Positions 51,454-61,177 of a stretch of 64,000 bases of DNA are shown one piece after another. Within the stretch, counting starts at the first letter, position 1, and each line of letters starts with the position of its first letter. The stretch comes from JBNKHH01 sp050290245. Its GTDB lineage: Bacteria > Pseudomonadota > Alphaproteobacteria > Rhodobacterales > Rhodobacteraceae. The position numbers and the translations under genes were made by a program. The notes under the pieces were generated by a model that was not told the origin of the DNA, searched no databases, and worked only from the letters and a program-made list of their open reading frames with translations. Location of the stretch: positions 1 to 64,000 of the forward strand of contig JBNKHH010000013.1 in assembly GCA_050290245.1 (NCBI GenBank), in the 5' to 3' direction.

Positions 51454-53520
51454 ATGCCCAAGTTGCAAGCCATCCTTAATCCGGCCAGCATTGCTGTTGT
51501 CGGTGCGTCGAACGATCCGGCCAAGCTGACCGGAAGGCCGATTGCCTTTCTTCAAAAGCAAGGCTTTGCCGGACCGATCTATCCGATCAACCCGCGCTAC
51601 GAAGAAATTGCTGGCCTGAAAAGCTATGCCGATATAGCCGACCTGCCCGAAGCGCCCGACCTGGGCCTTGTACTGGTTGGCGCGCATCGGGTGATCGACG
51701 CGGTGCGCGATCTGGCCGCGCGTGGTACAAAGGCGGCGGTCGTCCTGGCCTCCGGATTTGGCGAGGCGGGGGAAGAAGGCCGCAAGCGACAGGAGGCACT
51801 GCGCGAAGCGGCCGGCGAAATGCGCATCTTGGGACCGAATACGATCGGTCTGGTGAACCTGACCGACAGCATCCCGATGACTGCCTCGGGCGCGATGGAG
51901 GTCGATGATTTTCCTGCAGGGCGAATTGCGCTTTTGTCACAATCCGGTGGTATTCTCGGTTCGCTGCTGTCGCGGGCTGTGGCGCGTGGAATCGGCTTTT
52001 CCAAGCTGGTGGCCACCGGCAACGAGGCCGATCTGGAAGTGTCGGACTTCCTTGAGGCGCTTGCCGAGGACGACGCGACGCAGGTGATCGCGCTATACCT
52101 CGAAACCATCCGCAACGTGGCCAAGTTCCGCGCGGCAGCAGCCAAGGCGGTTGCTGCGGGCAAATCCATCGTCGCCTACAAAGTTGGCCGTTCGGAATCT
52201 GGAGCGCGCTCGGCGGTGTCGCATACCGGGGCATTGGCCGGGGCTGATGAGGTTTATGACGCGCTGTTCAAACAGCTTGGCATCATCCGCGCCCAGACGT
52301 TTGCCGACCTTCTGGATATTCCGGCCGCGCTTGCGCAGGGCCGCAAGATGAAGAGCAACCGCGTGGCCATCGTGACCTCGACGGGCGGGGCCGCGACTGT
52401 GGTGGCAGACAATGTGGGCCTAAGTGGACTGGAGATGCCTGCGCCCGACAAGGAGACTGCCGACAAGCTCATCGCGCTTGAACTGAAGGAGGCGGAGCTC
52501 GACCGCAACCCGATCGACGTGACGCTGGCAGGGCTGCGCCCCGACCTGTTCCGTGCAATCCTGAAGATCCTGGTGGAGAGCCCCAGTTATGACGCGATTG
52601 TCGTGGTGGTCGGTTCCTCGTCGATTGCCCAGCCTGATCTGGTTGCGCAGCCGGTACTTGAATCGCTTGCGCTGACGGACAAGCCGATCCTGGCCTATGT
52701 CAGCCCGGATGCGCCCAATATCGTTCGCACGCTGAACGGGCAGGGAATCCCGGCCTTCGCCGCGCCCGAAAGCTGCGCCTCGGCGCTGCAATCGCTCGCA
52801 TCAAAGACCGGCGCATCGCAGGGCGGCGCGTCAAACGCGCGAGACGTCGATTGCAGCGATATCGCGCCTGGATCGCTGAACGAGGCCGAGGCCAAGAAGC
52901 TCTTTGCCCGGTTCGGCGTGTCCGTCACCCGTGAGGTCACGGCAGAGACCCCGGAAAAAGCAGCGGAAATGGCAAAGGATTTCGACGGCCCTGTCGTCAT
53001 CAAAATCCTGTCGAATGAGATCCTCCACAAGTCTGAAGTTGGCGGCGTCGCTTTGAATATCGACCCGGCTGATGTGGGCGGCGAATGCGAAGCCATGCTG
53101 ACCAGGGTGCGTGCGGCGACGGATGCCCGGATAGACGGTTTCCTCGTCCAGGAGATGGTCAAGGGCGGAGTGGAGATGATCCTCGGCTTTAACCGCGACC
53201 CGCAGCTTGGCGCCTATGCCCTTCTGGGCGCTGGCGGCGTGACGACGGAACTTTACAAAGACGCAGCGATCCGGCTTTTGCCGCTGGACCGCAAGAGTGC
53301 GCGCGACATGATCGACGAGATCAAGGCGGGCGCCTTGCTCAAGGGGTTCCGAGGCAGCCCCAAGGCCGATATCGAGGCGTTGATCGACACGATGGTCGCT
53401 TTCTCGGCAATGGCGGAAACGCTGGATGGCCGCCTCAACGAAGCCGAGATTAATCCGGTCTTCGTGCTACCGGAAGGGCAGGGGACACGGGCTGGTGACA
53501 GCCTGATCGTTCTCGGCTGA
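51454..53520 (+). CDS. ADP-forming acyl-CoA synthetase (acetate-CoA ligase type)
   Basis: The 688-residue protein starts at the ATG at 51454 (MPKLQAILNPASIAVVGASNDP). The order of domains is CoA-binding (about 1-130), succinyl-CoA-ligase-like (about 145-440) with the phosphohistidine site SHTGALAG, and an ATP-grasp domain (about 470-688) with ATP-binding VVIKILSNEILHKSEVGGVALNI and MILGFNRDPQLG. These enzymes interconvert acyl-CoA plus ADP and phosphate with acid plus ATP and CoA. It is the only ligase of the operon and could either activate the substrate or harvest energy from a CoA ester. It is 11 bases from the crotonase gene. Confidence 0.93.
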   Translation: MPKLQAILNPASIAVVGASNDPAKLTGRPIAFLQKQGFAGPIYPINPRYEEIAGLKSYADIADLPEAPDLGLVLVGAHRVIDAVRDLAARGTKAAVVLASGFGEAGEEGRKRQEALREAAGEMRILGPNTIGLVNLTDSIPMTASGAMEVDDFPAGRIALLSQSGGILGSLLSRAVARGIGFSKLVATGNEADLEVSDFLEALAEDDATQVIALYLETIRNVAKFRAAAAKAVAAGKSIVAYKVGRSESGARSAVSHTGALAGADEVYDALFKQLGIIRAQTFADLLDIPAALAQGRKMKSNRVAIVTSTGGAATVVADNVGLSGLEMPAPDKETADKLIALELKEAELDRNPIDVTLAGLRPDLFRAILKILVESPSYDAIVVVVGSSSIAQPDLVAQPVLESLALTDKPILAYVSPDAPNIVRTLNGQGIPAFAAPESCASALQSLASKTGASQGGASNARDVDCSDIAPGSLNEAEAKKLFARFGVSVTREVTAETPEKAAEMAKDFDGPVVIKILSNEILHKSEVGGVALNIDPADVGGECEAMLTRVRAATDARIDGFLVQEMVKGGVEMILGFNRDPQLGAYALLGAGGVTTELYKDAAIRLLPLDRKSARDMIDEIKAGALLKGFRGSPKADIEALIDTMVAFSAMAETLDGRLNEAEINPVFVLPEGQGTRAGDSLIVLG

Positions 53521-53538
53521 CGCGTAACTCCCCGACTG

Positions 53539-53568
53539 TTCCGGCGGCGGCCTAGGCCGTCGCCGGAA
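53539..53568 (+). terminator. Hairpin before the thiolase gene
   Basis: TTCCGGCGGCGGCC (53539-53552) and GGCCGTCGCCGGAA (53555-53568) pair through 14 positions with one G-T wobble around a short TA centre. A weak pyrimidine stretch follows. It probably modulates transcription between the synthetase and thiolase genes. Confidence 0.5.
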
Positions 53569-53584
53569 ACTTTCTGCAAGGACC

Positions 53585-54790
53585 ATGGACATGACTGACG
53601 TTTTTATCTGCGATTACATCCGAACGCCCATCGGAAGATACGGCGGTGCACTGTCGTCGGTGCGGGCTGACGACCTCGGGGCGATCCCGCTTCGCGCCCT
53701 TGCGGAACGCAACCCGGGGCTGAATCTTGCTGAGGTAGACGAGGTCATCTTTGGCTGCGCCAACCAGGCAGGGGAGGACAACCGCAACGTCGCCAGGATG
53801 TCGCTGTTGCTGGCCGGTTTCCCCGAAAGCGTGCCTGGTACGACGATGAACCGGCTTTGTGGTTCTGGCATGGACGCGGTGATCACTGCCGCCCGCGCGA
53901 TCAAGTCCGGCGAGGCGGAGCTTGTCATCGCCGGTGGTGTCGAATCGATGTCGCGCGCGCCCTTCGTGATGCCGAAAGCGACGGCGGCTTTTTCCCGTGC
54001 AAATGAGGTGCATGACACCACAATCGGCTGGCGTTTTGTCAATAAGCTGATGAAAGCACAGTATGGCGTCGACTCCATGCCGGAAACGGCCGAAAACGTT
54101 GCGGAGGATTTCAACGTGAACCGCGCCGACCAGGACGCCTTTGCCTTGCGCTCGCAGCAAAAGGCTGGTGCGGCGATTGAAAGCGGGCGGCTGGCGCAGG
54201 AGATCACCCCGGTCACCATCCCGCAGCGCAGGGGCGATCCGGTCGTCGTGGACACGGACGAGCATCCGCGCCCGGCGACAACTCTTGCGGACCTCGCGAA
54301 GCTCAAGACTTTCGTCAAGGCGGATGGGACAGTGACCGCTGGCAACGCCTCGGGCGTCAATGACGGTGCCGCTGCCCTGATCCTCGCCACGAAAGAGGCC
54401 GCAGAGCGGCACGGGCTTACCCCGATTGCAAGGGTTCTGGGCGGGGCAACGGCAGGTGTCGCCCCCCGCATTATGGGCTTCGGCCCGGCGCCAGCGTCAA
54501 AAAAACTTATGGCGCGGCTTGGGCTGACGCAAAAGGACTTCGCGATCATTGAGCTGAACGAGGCCTTTGCCTCGCAAGGGCTGGCGACGCTACGCGATCT
54601 GGGCATCGCAGACGATGACCCGCGCGTGAACCCAAATGGCGGGGCAATTGCGCTCGGACATCCCCTGGGCATGTCGGGTGCGCGCATCGCCGGCACGGCA
54701 ATCCTGGACCTGAAACCCGGCGAGAAGTCGTTGTCGACCATGTGTATCGGGGTCGGTCAGGGCATCGCCATCGCGATGGAACGGCTCTAG
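53585..54790 (+). CDS. Thiolase (acetyl-CoA acetyltransferase/3-oxoadipyl-CoA thiolase type)
   Basis: The protein has 401 residues from the ATG at 53585; an ATG six bases later is an alternative. The catalytic residues are Cys92 in NRLCGSGMDAV, His359 in AIALGHPLGMSGAR, and Cys387 in TMCIGVGQG. The pattern YIRTPIGRYGGALSSVRADDLGAIPLRAL and the MCIGVGQG end are typical of 3-oxoadipyl-CoA thiolase (PcaF), which cleaves 3-oxoadipyl-CoA to succinyl-CoA and acetyl-CoA. Other beta-ketothiolases cannot be excluded. It ends the operon begun by the TTT importer and fits a final thiolysis step. Confidence 0.93.
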   Translation: MDMTDVFICDYIRTPIGRYGGALSSVRADDLGAIPLRALAERNPGLNLAEVDEVIFGCANQAGEDNRNVARMSLLLAGFPESVPGTTMNRLCGSGMDAVITAARAIKSGEAELVIAGGVESMSRAPFVMPKATAAFSRANEVHDTTIGWRFVNKLMKAQYGVDSMPETAENVAEDFNVNRADQDAFALRSQQKAGAAIESGRLAQEITPVTIPQRRGDPVVVDTDEHPRPATTLADLAKLKTFVKADGTVTAGNASGVNDGAAALILATKEAAERHGLTPIARVLGGATAGVAPRIMGFGPAPASKKLMARLGLTQKDFAIIELNEAFASQGLATLRDLGIADDDPRVNPNGGAIALGHPLGMSGARIAGTAILDLKPGEKSLSTMCIGVGQGIAIAMERL

Positions 54791-54857
54791 CTTTCCATCA
54801 TTTGCCCTGTATAAATAGCGTGCAAGTTAATCAGAATGCGAGTGCATGGGTCAAAAC

Positions 54858-54873
54858 ACCGCCCTCGGGCGGT
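54858..54873 (+). terminator. Small GC hairpin after the thiolase gene
   Basis: ACCGCC and GGCGGT pair around a CTCG loop (54858-54873), followed by TCCCTT. It is the first inverted repeat after the operon's last enzyme gene and a plausible terminator, though weak. Confidence 0.4.
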
Positions 54874-54928
54874 CCCTTGCACCGGAGCAAAAGTCATGGC
54901 GGCACCCCGCTAGCGACAAAAAGGGAAA

Positions 54929-55855
54929 ATGACGAGCCCAATTCCTCCTCTCAATCCGCTGCGGACTTTCGAAGTCGCCGCGCGTTTGTGCAGTCTGACG
55001 CTGGCTGCAGAGGAACTGAATGTCAGCCAGGTAGCTGTCAGCCGGCAGGTCAAGACTCTGGAAGATTATCTTGGCGTAACCCTGTTTCGGCGCCTGCACC
55101 GGGGTGTGGAGCTAACCGATGAAGGTCGCCAGTTGCATGAGGGTATTGCCCATGCATTTCAGGATATTGCCACCGCATCGCGGCGGGTGTCCCGGCGCGG
55201 ACGGCGCGATATTCTGGCCATCCAGTCCTATACGACCTTTTCGCAGCGCTGGCTGATCCCGCGTCTGACGAATTTCCACGACAAACATCCCAGGATCGAG
55301 GTGCGACTCAGCACGTCGACCGCGCCGGTCGATTTCGAAAGCCAGAACCTCGATGCCGCTATCCGGGCGGGAAAGGGCAATTGGCCGGACCTGCACTCGG
55401 AAAAGCTTGTGGATGTCGAGCTGATCCCGATCTGCACGCCTGAATATCAGGAACAGCATGGGCTGTACGAGCCGAATGACCTGGAGAAAGTGAGATTGCT
55501 GCACTCAATGGCCCGGCCGACAGATTGGGCGGCTTGGATCAAACGGGTCGGCGCCGATGTTGATCCTGAACCCGGAATCCGCTTCGAAAGTTCAGCCCTG
55601 GCATATGAAGCGGCATCCATGGACGGTGGTGTGGCACTGGCTGTGAAGATCTTCGTCAAACGACAATTGCAAGGCGGCAGCCTCGTTGCGCCGTTTGGCG
55701 ACCTGACATGCTACAGCGGCGAAGGTTACTTCCTGACCTGGCCCAAGAGCACCGCGCCATCGCGTACTCTGATCAAGTTCCTCGACTGGATGCGCGACCG
55801 CATTCAGGTTGAAAATCCGGAGCGTGAAGAGGACGCCGCCACTTCTTCCGATTGA
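54929..55855 (+). CDS. LysR-family regulator (GcvA-like)
   Basis: This 308-residue protein begins PPLNPLRTFEVAARLCSLTLAAEELNVSQVAVSRQVKTLEDYLGVTLFRRLHRGVELTDEG, the DNA-binding domain of the GcvA branch, and continues with RRDILAIQSYTTFSQRWLIPRL in the effector domain. It is close to the gene at 55804 on the other strand: the PPLNPL, AAEELNVSQVAVSRQV and LLHSMARP blocks are shared. The last 52 bases overlap that gene. It follows the TTT operon on the same strand and probably regulates it or a neighbour. Confidence 0.94.
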   Translation: MTSPIPPLNPLRTFEVAARLCSLTLAAEELNVSQVAVSRQVKTLEDYLGVTLFRRLHRGVELTDEGRQLHEGIAHAFQDIATASRRVSRRGRRDILAIQSYTTFSQRWLIPRLTNFHDKHPRIEVRLSTSTAPVDFESQNLDAAIRAGKGNWPDLHSEKLVDVELIPICTPEYQEQHGLYEPNDLEKVRLLHSMARPTDWAAWIKRVGADVDPEPGIRFESSALAYEAASMDGGVALAVKIFVKRQLQGGSLVAPFGDLTCYSGEGYFLTWPKSTAPSRTLIKFLDWMRDRIQVENPEREEDAATSSD

Positions 55856-56778
55856 TCCTCAACCTTTTCCGCCGCTTCCGCGTCATCCGGATCGAAGTGC
55901 ACTCGAATCCAGTCAAGAAATTTCAGGAGCGGGGAGGATGGCGCTTGGTCCATCGGCCACGTCAGATAATAACTTTCCCCGGTACGGCATCGATGCTCGA
56001 AAGGTGCCACCAACGTCCCGGCACGCAGCTGGATTTCGACAAAGTGACGGTTCGCAATCGCGACCCCCAGATCCATTAGCGCGCCTTCGTAGGCCAGCGA
56101 ACTGTTTTCGAAAACCAGACGATTCTTCGGAGTAAACCGGGCGCCGGCGGATTCGAGCCAGGTCGGCCAATCCTTGGGGCGCGCCATCGAGTGCAACAGC
56201 TTCACGTTTGCGAGGTCCGAGACACGGTTCAAAGGGTGAGCGGCGAGGAAGCTGGGCGAACACACGGGAATAAGTTCCATATCCGCCAGCTTTTCGGCGT
56301 GAATACAGTGCCAATTTCCATCGCCGCCGCGGATGGCGGCATCCAGATTGTCCGTGTCGAAATCCGCCACATCGTGTGAGGATGAGAGGCGCACTTCGAT
56401 TAGTGGATGTGCCTTGTGGAAGTCTGCGAGCCTTGGCATCAGCCAGCCCCGCGAAAACGTGACATAGGACTGAATGGCCAGAATGTTGCGCTGTCCCCTG
56501 CGCGACACCGATTTCGTAGCATCTTCGATGTCTTGAAATGCCCTTGCGACGCCCCTGAAAAGATCGGCGCCCTCGCGGGTCAATTCGATGCCACGATTAA
56601 GGCGGCGGAACAGAGTGATGCCCATATAGTCTTCCAGCACCCGAACCTGACGGCTGACGGCGACCTGGCTGACGTTCAGCTCTTCTGCCGCCATAGTCAG
56701 GTTGTTGTGCCGCGCCGCGGCCTCGAACGCCTTAAGCGGGTTAAGTGGAGGCAGAGTGCGGTTGGGAATAGATGGCAT
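55804..56778 (-). CDS. LysR-family regulator (GcvA-like), paralogue of 54929
   Basis: The 324-residue protein shows the same architecture as its neighbour: PPLNPLKAFEAAARHNNLTMAAEELNVSQVAVSRQVRVLEDYMG, LAIQSYVTFSRGWLMPRL and LLHSMARPKDWPTW. The two genes face each other and overlap by 52 bases at their 3' ends, where both encode the acidic, serine-rich C-terminal tails. Divergence through most of the protein indicates an old duplication. Its own promoter lies in 56779-57333. The target is unknown; CoA-dependent operons on either side are candidates. Confidence 0.94.
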   Translation of the reverse strand: MPSIPNRTLPPLNPLKAFEAAARHNNLTMAAEELNVSQVAVSRQVRVLEDYMGITLFRRLNRGIELTREGADLFRGVARAFQDIEDATKSVSRRGQRNILAIQSYVTFSRGWLMPRLADFHKAHPLIEVRLSSSHDVADFDTDNLDAAIRGGDGNWHCIHAEKLADMELIPVCSPSFLAAHPLNRVSDLANVKLLHSMARPKDWPTWLESAGARFTPKNRLVFENSSLAYEGALMDLGVAIANRHFVEIQLRAGTLVAPFEHRCRTGESYYLTWPMDQAPSSPLLKFLDWIRVHFDPDDAEAAEKVEDQSEEVAASSSRSGFST

Positions 56779-57333
56779 TTCAACATCCCATGCATTGCGC
56801 GATGATCAAAAACGACATTGACTGCACAGTCAACACAGCCAATCGGCATATTTGGTCAACATTTTGATCTGTCGTCCAGTATGGCGAGAATCGCGGATGC
56901 GGTCAATGTCAGGCGGCCTGAATGTGTGCGATGTTTCAGGCTATCCGGATATTCTGACCTGCGGGCGACATGCCCGTTTGCTTGAAAAGCAGGGACGCGG
57001 AATGACACAGTATTAAATCAAAAATAAAATTGTAGGTAAAATTGTAGCATCACGGGTTTGCGGAGTGCTTCTTGCCTGCGGCCACGGTAAGAAATACCGT
57101 TCAATCTTGGCCAAAATGGAAACTGACGCACCTCGTGACCTGCGTGCCGCTTGCTCACGACGGCCCCGGCCATGTTTCGATTTTGCCCGAGGGTCCCATC
57201 ACGGGTTTGTCATTCCCGGCGACTGCCATCACCCTTGCGCTGGCGACGATGCCGCCGGGCAGGGCGATGTTCGTGGCGTTTCAGTTGGCAGGCGAGAAAC
57301 CCAGCTATGAGGGGCAGCAAAGCGCTATTGCCG
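56779..57333. other. Intergenic interval without a recognisable gene
   Basis: No intact gene is seen in these 555 bases. The part next to the LysR start is AT-rich and must hold its promoter, and an AT-rich run at about 57010-57050 (AAATCAAAAATAAAATTG) is unlike the rest of the window. A 98-codon frame from 57072 has no recognisable family or ribosome site. It may contain old gene remains. Confidence 0.45.
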
Positions 57334-58704
57334 TCAACCAAGAAACGCGCTGTGCTGAAGGCTGTTGACAAGAAAGTAGAGGTTCGCACGCAGCGTCTCG
57401 CGCGACATGGATCCACCCAGGCACAGGCGAACCTTTTCGCCAGGTGTGATCCCGACACTGAAGGCATCCGACGGCATGATTCCGATCGGGCGTCCAGCCA
57501 TCCTGGCAACAATGTCCGCACGACCGACGCCATCGGGCAATGTGAGCCAGACATTGAAGGCATTCTCTGCCGCCTCGAATTCGAAACCTTCGAGAGTCTC
57601 GCGGGCAATGGCCTGCCTCGCTGCTGTTTCCGACCGGATAAAGCGCCTGATCTGATCGGCGGTGCCGTCCTCGATCCATTGGGTGGCCAGTGCTGCGGTG
57701 ATCGGTGACGCCATAACAGCCTGCACCTTGAGCGTCTCCCCGAGCGAATAGGCCAGCTTGCTTGTTGGCGCGACCGTAAAAGCCAGTCTCAGTCCGGCAC
57801 CAATGCATTTCGCCAATCCGCCGACATGCCAAGTCAGGTCCGGCGCCGAAACGGCAAACGGCGTGGGCGCCTTGTCGGGGATGAAACCATAGGCATCGTC
57901 TTCGATCAGAGGCAGACCGTGCTCGTTGAGCACTTCTGCAATGGCAAGCCGCCGCTCCGCCGGGATCGTCAGAGTGGTCGGGTTCTGCAGTGTCGGGTTG
58001 AGATAAAGCGCCTTCGGGCGGTGCCGCTTGATTTCCGCAGAAAGCGCGTCGGGCAGGATGCCGTCGCTGTCCATCTCGATCCCGACAAGCTTCAGACCGC
58101 GGCGGCACGCGATGTTACGAAAGCCGGGATATGTGATCTGTTCGCAAAAGACCCTGTCGCCGGGTTCGGCCAGGATGGCTAGAATGGCACCGATCGTACT
58201 GTGCGCGCCCGGCGAAATCACCAGCTGCGAGCTGTTGGAGACCAAACCGCGCTGGCTGAGCCAGGTTGAGGCCACCGCTTTGTCCCTGTCCGAGCCGGTC
58301 GATGATTGATAGCGCAGCAGTTGCAACAGGTTGGCCGATACATAATCGAGCCCGTTGCGCATATTGGCGATCAGGCCAGGATCGTTGGGGGCGGGCGGCA
58401 GGTTCATTGACAGGTCTTCGTCGGCCAGGCGCAACGGGTCCGGACCCGTCTCTGTGTCAGCCGGTTTCGATACGAAAGTGCCGCGCCCCACATGACTGGT
58501 GACGAGGCCGCGTGACTGTGCCTCGGTGTATCCGCGCGATACGGTCGTAAAATCGATCCCCAGGCGCTTGGCCAATTCGCGTTGCGGGGGCAGGCGGTTG
58601 CCCTGAGTCAGGCGCCCTTCGCGGATGTCCTGTTCGATGGCATCTGCAATCGCAATGTAGCGCGGTTTGCCATTTGGTTCGGTCTGTGGCGTCCAGTCAA
58701 TCAT
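57334..58704 (-). CDS. MocR-type GntR regulator with aminotransferase domain
   Basis: The protein has 456 residues from the ATG at 58704, with GGAG seven bases upstream; the longer frame upstream is unsupported. The N-terminal GntR winged helix reads YIAIADAIEQDIREGRLTQGNRLPPQRELAKRLGIDFTTVSRGYTEAQSRGLV. The rest is a fold-type I aminotransferase: NPTLQNPTTLTIPAERR, EDDAYGFI, and the PLP-lysine in HVGGLAKCIGAGLRLAF. MocR proteins use PLP-bound ligands to control genes of amino-acid, amine or vitamin metabolism. The neighbour genes offer no clear target. Confidence 0.93.
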   Translation of the reverse strand: MIDWTPQTEPNGKPRYIAIADAIEQDIREGRLTQGNRLPPQRELAKRLGIDFTTVSRGYTEAQSRGLVTSHVGRGTFVSKPADTETGPDPLRLADEDLSMNLPPAPNDPGLIANMRNGLDYVSANLLQLLRYQSSTGSDRDKAVASTWLSQRGLVSNSSQLVISPGAHSTIGAILAILAEPGDRVFCEQITYPGFRNIACRRGLKLVGIEMDSDGILPDALSAEIKRHRPKALYLNPTLQNPTTLTIPAERRLAIAEVLNEHGLPLIEDDAYGFIPDKAPTPFAVSAPDLTWHVGGLAKCIGAGLRLAFTVAPTSKLAYSLGETLKVQAVMASPITAALATQWIEDGTADQIRRFIRSETAARQAIARETLEGFEFEAAENAFNVWLTLPDGVGRADIVARMAGRPIGIMPSDAFSVGITPGEKVRLCLGGSMSRETLRANLYFLVNSLQHSAFLG

Positions 58705-59272
58705 GTCAGTCTCCGTAGTCACGGCTTGATAGCCAATGATTCGTGGAAATTGAAGCTGATTGTATGGATGTGCTGATGTGCAGCGGGTTCGCGGCCATTT
58801 TGGATCAGAACCAAATTCAGACTTTGCCGAATAGCCCGGTGCGAGCCAACTGGCATGGTCAAAAGATACCAATTGAGACATTGCGCATTTAATTCCCCGA
58901 AGAGCATATATTTCACTGAAGGGAGCCGGGTTGGCACCTCACCAGGTCATCCGACGATCCAGAGACTTAGAATATCCGCAGTTCCCGATGGGGCGCCAAA
59001 TGACAGGTTTTTGAGACGAAGTCGGCAAACCTTGCCGGATCAAAGATGCCGATAGTCATGTCTTCGGGTTTTCTCTGGCCGTGGTGATCAAAGAGAATTT
59101 ATCGGATGAAAGGGCGTCCTAGAATTTGGCTGGTAAGCCATTGAAAATTAATGGAATGTTATCGAACAGACGCAGTCTGTCCAGTGTGGCGGAAATCGTG
59201 CGCTGTGCCATTGACAAAAGGACAGGAGATCCGGCCGGTGCCGCGTAGTCGGGATATCAATACGGGGCCGGC
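58705..59272. other. Intergenic interval with the MocR promoter region
   Basis: I find no convincing gene in these 568 bases. The part next to the MocR gene is AT-richer than the surroundings and contains a small inverted repeat TTTGG/CCAAA (58799-58815, 7-base spacer), a possible operator. Reading frames here are shadows without ribosome sites. Confidence 0.5.
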
Positions 59273-60961
59273 TCAGCCCGGAAGTCCCCAGGGCAACTCG
59301 ACCGGACTTTGCCCCGCGAAGGGGATCACGCCGGTCAAGGCATCGACGAGTGCTTGCTGCACCGGGAGAACGGCGCTGTAAGCGTTTACGAAGGTCGGGC
59401 AATCGGGCATGTGAAAAGTCAGAAACGGCGAACCGAGCGAGACGTAGAGCGTTGGCAGGTGCTGCCACATGCGCTGCATCGTCAGAGGAAAGGCGCCATG
59501 TAGTCGCTCCCATTGCGGACCGAGGTGTTCCTTGCCCGACAAGCCCTCTTCGGCCATCAGGTAGAGCCCGATGTCCTGATCGGTGGCATCAATCGGTTCG
59601 CCGGGAACCACACGGGTAATCTCGAATCCAAGCGCTTCCAGCATGGCTGGGATCTCGAGGTCGGGCAGGGGAGCCGAGGGGCTGCGCCGATCGCGGGCCT
59701 CGGCAAGAAGGATGCGGCGGTGCCGTGCCGGAGAGATCGGCAGAAGCCCCTGGGTGTCCTTGACGAGAGTGACGCAGCCTTCGGCTACTTGCCTGGCCCA
59801 GGCCCGATGCTGATCGGTGCCGAGAAGCGCGGCGCGTCGGCTTTCATCGGCCGTGGCGTGCCGGTCCAGATGGAGACCCATCGAGGCTTTGAGCGCCAGG
59901 ATGCGCAGTACCGCTGCGTCAAGCCTGGTCTGCGAGAGTGCCCCGTTGGCCAGTCCTTCGCGCAGGAAACGCATGTCTTCTTCGGTATCCTGCGGAAACA
60001 GCAGGATATCGCAGCCACTTTCGATGCAGAGCGGGACGATATCCTTGCGCGCGCCGCAGGAGGTGAACCCGGCCATTCCGGTCGCATCCGAGACGATGAC
60101 ACCGTTGTATCCCAGTTCGCCGCGCAAAAGGCCTTGAAGCAGATTTGCGCTGAGCGAGGCTGGGAGGAGAGGCTCGCCCGACGCCGCGCCGCCCCGGGCC
60201 GGACGGTAGGCCGGAAGGGTGATGTGACCTGCCATGATGAGGCGGACATCCCGGCCAATCGCCGCAGCATAGATCTTGCCGAAGCTTTCGTGCCAGTCAT
60301 CCATCGTCATGGTGTTATGGGTCGTCACATAGTGCTGGTCGCGCTCGTCCAGACCCTCTCCGGGGAAATGCTTGACGCAAGAGACAAGGCCGTTCTCCTG
60401 CATCCCGTCCAGATAAGCCGAAACCAACGCGATGGTCTGATCGACATTGTCAGAAAAGCTACGGGTGTTCACCGCGTTCGAGCGGAAATTCAGTGCAAGG
60501 TCAGCCACTGGCGTCCAGCTCACGCCGAAGCCGAGATAGCTGGCCTCGCGCGCGGCGATGGCTCCCATACGCCAGGCATTGCTGGGCTCTCCCGTCGCGG
60601 CAACCGCCATCTGGTTGGGAAAGGCCGTGCCAGCCTTGACGCTTGCCTTTTCCGACATTTCTATATCTGCGGTAAGCAGAGGCGGAACGGTGCATGCCCG
60701 CATAAACCTTTGAGCAGAGCGGCGGAGTTCCTCCTCGGAATAGCTGGGGAAGCGGTGCACTCCGCCAACCCCCAAATTGGCCAGGGCGTCGACGCTCCCG
60801 TTGGAAAGGTCGCGGCACATCGGCAAGACGATCTGGGCGATCTTCTCGTCCTGGTCGAGGTTGGCGAAACAGGCCTTGACCCAACCCAAGCCGTCTTGGT
60901 CGAGGTGAAAAGGTGCGGCACAAAGCTGTGCATCGGTGAGGGGAAGACTGTTTGCAGTCAT
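59273..60961 (-). CDS. Glycoside hydrolase family 3 (NagZ-like beta-N-acetylglucosaminidase)
   Basis: About 562 residues are encoded from the ATG at 60961; an ATG at 61009 is equally poor in ribosome site. The GH3 barrel contains LTADIEMSEKAS, the block KHFPGEGLDERDQHYVTTHN with the His/Asp dyad of NagZ-type beta-N-acetylglucosaminidases (canonical KHFPGHG), and the nucleophile Asp in VIVSDATGMAG. A C-terminal (alpha/beta)6-type domain follows (LVKDTQGLLPIS). NagZ enzymes remove GlcNAc from muropeptides or chitin fragments. No signal peptide is visible, so it acts in the cytosol. The sugar ABC genes at 62632 may be related in function. Confidence 0.85.
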   Translation of the reverse strand: MTANSLPLTDAQLCAAPFHLDQDGLGWVKACFANLDQDEKIAQIVLPMCRDLSNGSVDALANLGVGGVHRFPSYSEEELRRSAQRFMRACTVPPLLTADIEMSEKASVKAGTAFPNQMAVAATGEPSNAWRMGAIAAREASYLGFGVSWTPVADLALNFRSNAVNTRSFSDNVDQTIALVSAYLDGMQENGLVSCVKHFPGEGLDERDQHYVTTHNTMTMDDWHESFGKIYAAAIGRDVRLIMAGHITLPAYRPARGGAASGEPLLPASLSANLLQGLLRGELGYNGVIVSDATGMAGFTSCGARKDIVPLCIESGCDILLFPQDTEEDMRFLREGLANGALSQTRLDAAVLRILALKASMGLHLDRHATADESRRAALLGTDQHRAWARQVAEGCVTLVKDTQGLLPISPARHRRILLAEARDRRSPSAPLPDLEIPAMLEALGFEITRVVPGEPIDATDQDIGLYLMAEEGLSGKEHLGPQWERLHGAFPLTMQRMWQHLPTLYVSLGSPFLTFHMPDCPTFVNAYSAVLPVQQALVDALTGVIPFAGQSPVELPWGLPG

Positions 60962-61177
60962 TGGGCCTAGGGGTCTCGCCTGAATTCCGGTAAATTCTAA
61001 CATATCCATTGGCGGCGGACAGCGGAGAGCCGATAGGTCAGGCCCGACCTAACTTTTTGGAATTTAATTGGCGTTGATCGCGAGGCGTCACGGATCTTCA
61101 ATGCTGAACGTGGACAGAGTGCACCGCCTCGAACTATGCCCGCCTCCGTCGTGGGCGAAATCGGCAGAAGGACAGAG

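Noticed and set aside
59513..60970. 485-codon open frame on the plus strand
   Set aside because: It is antisense to the GH3 gene, which has the family's His/Asp dyad and nucleophile motifs.
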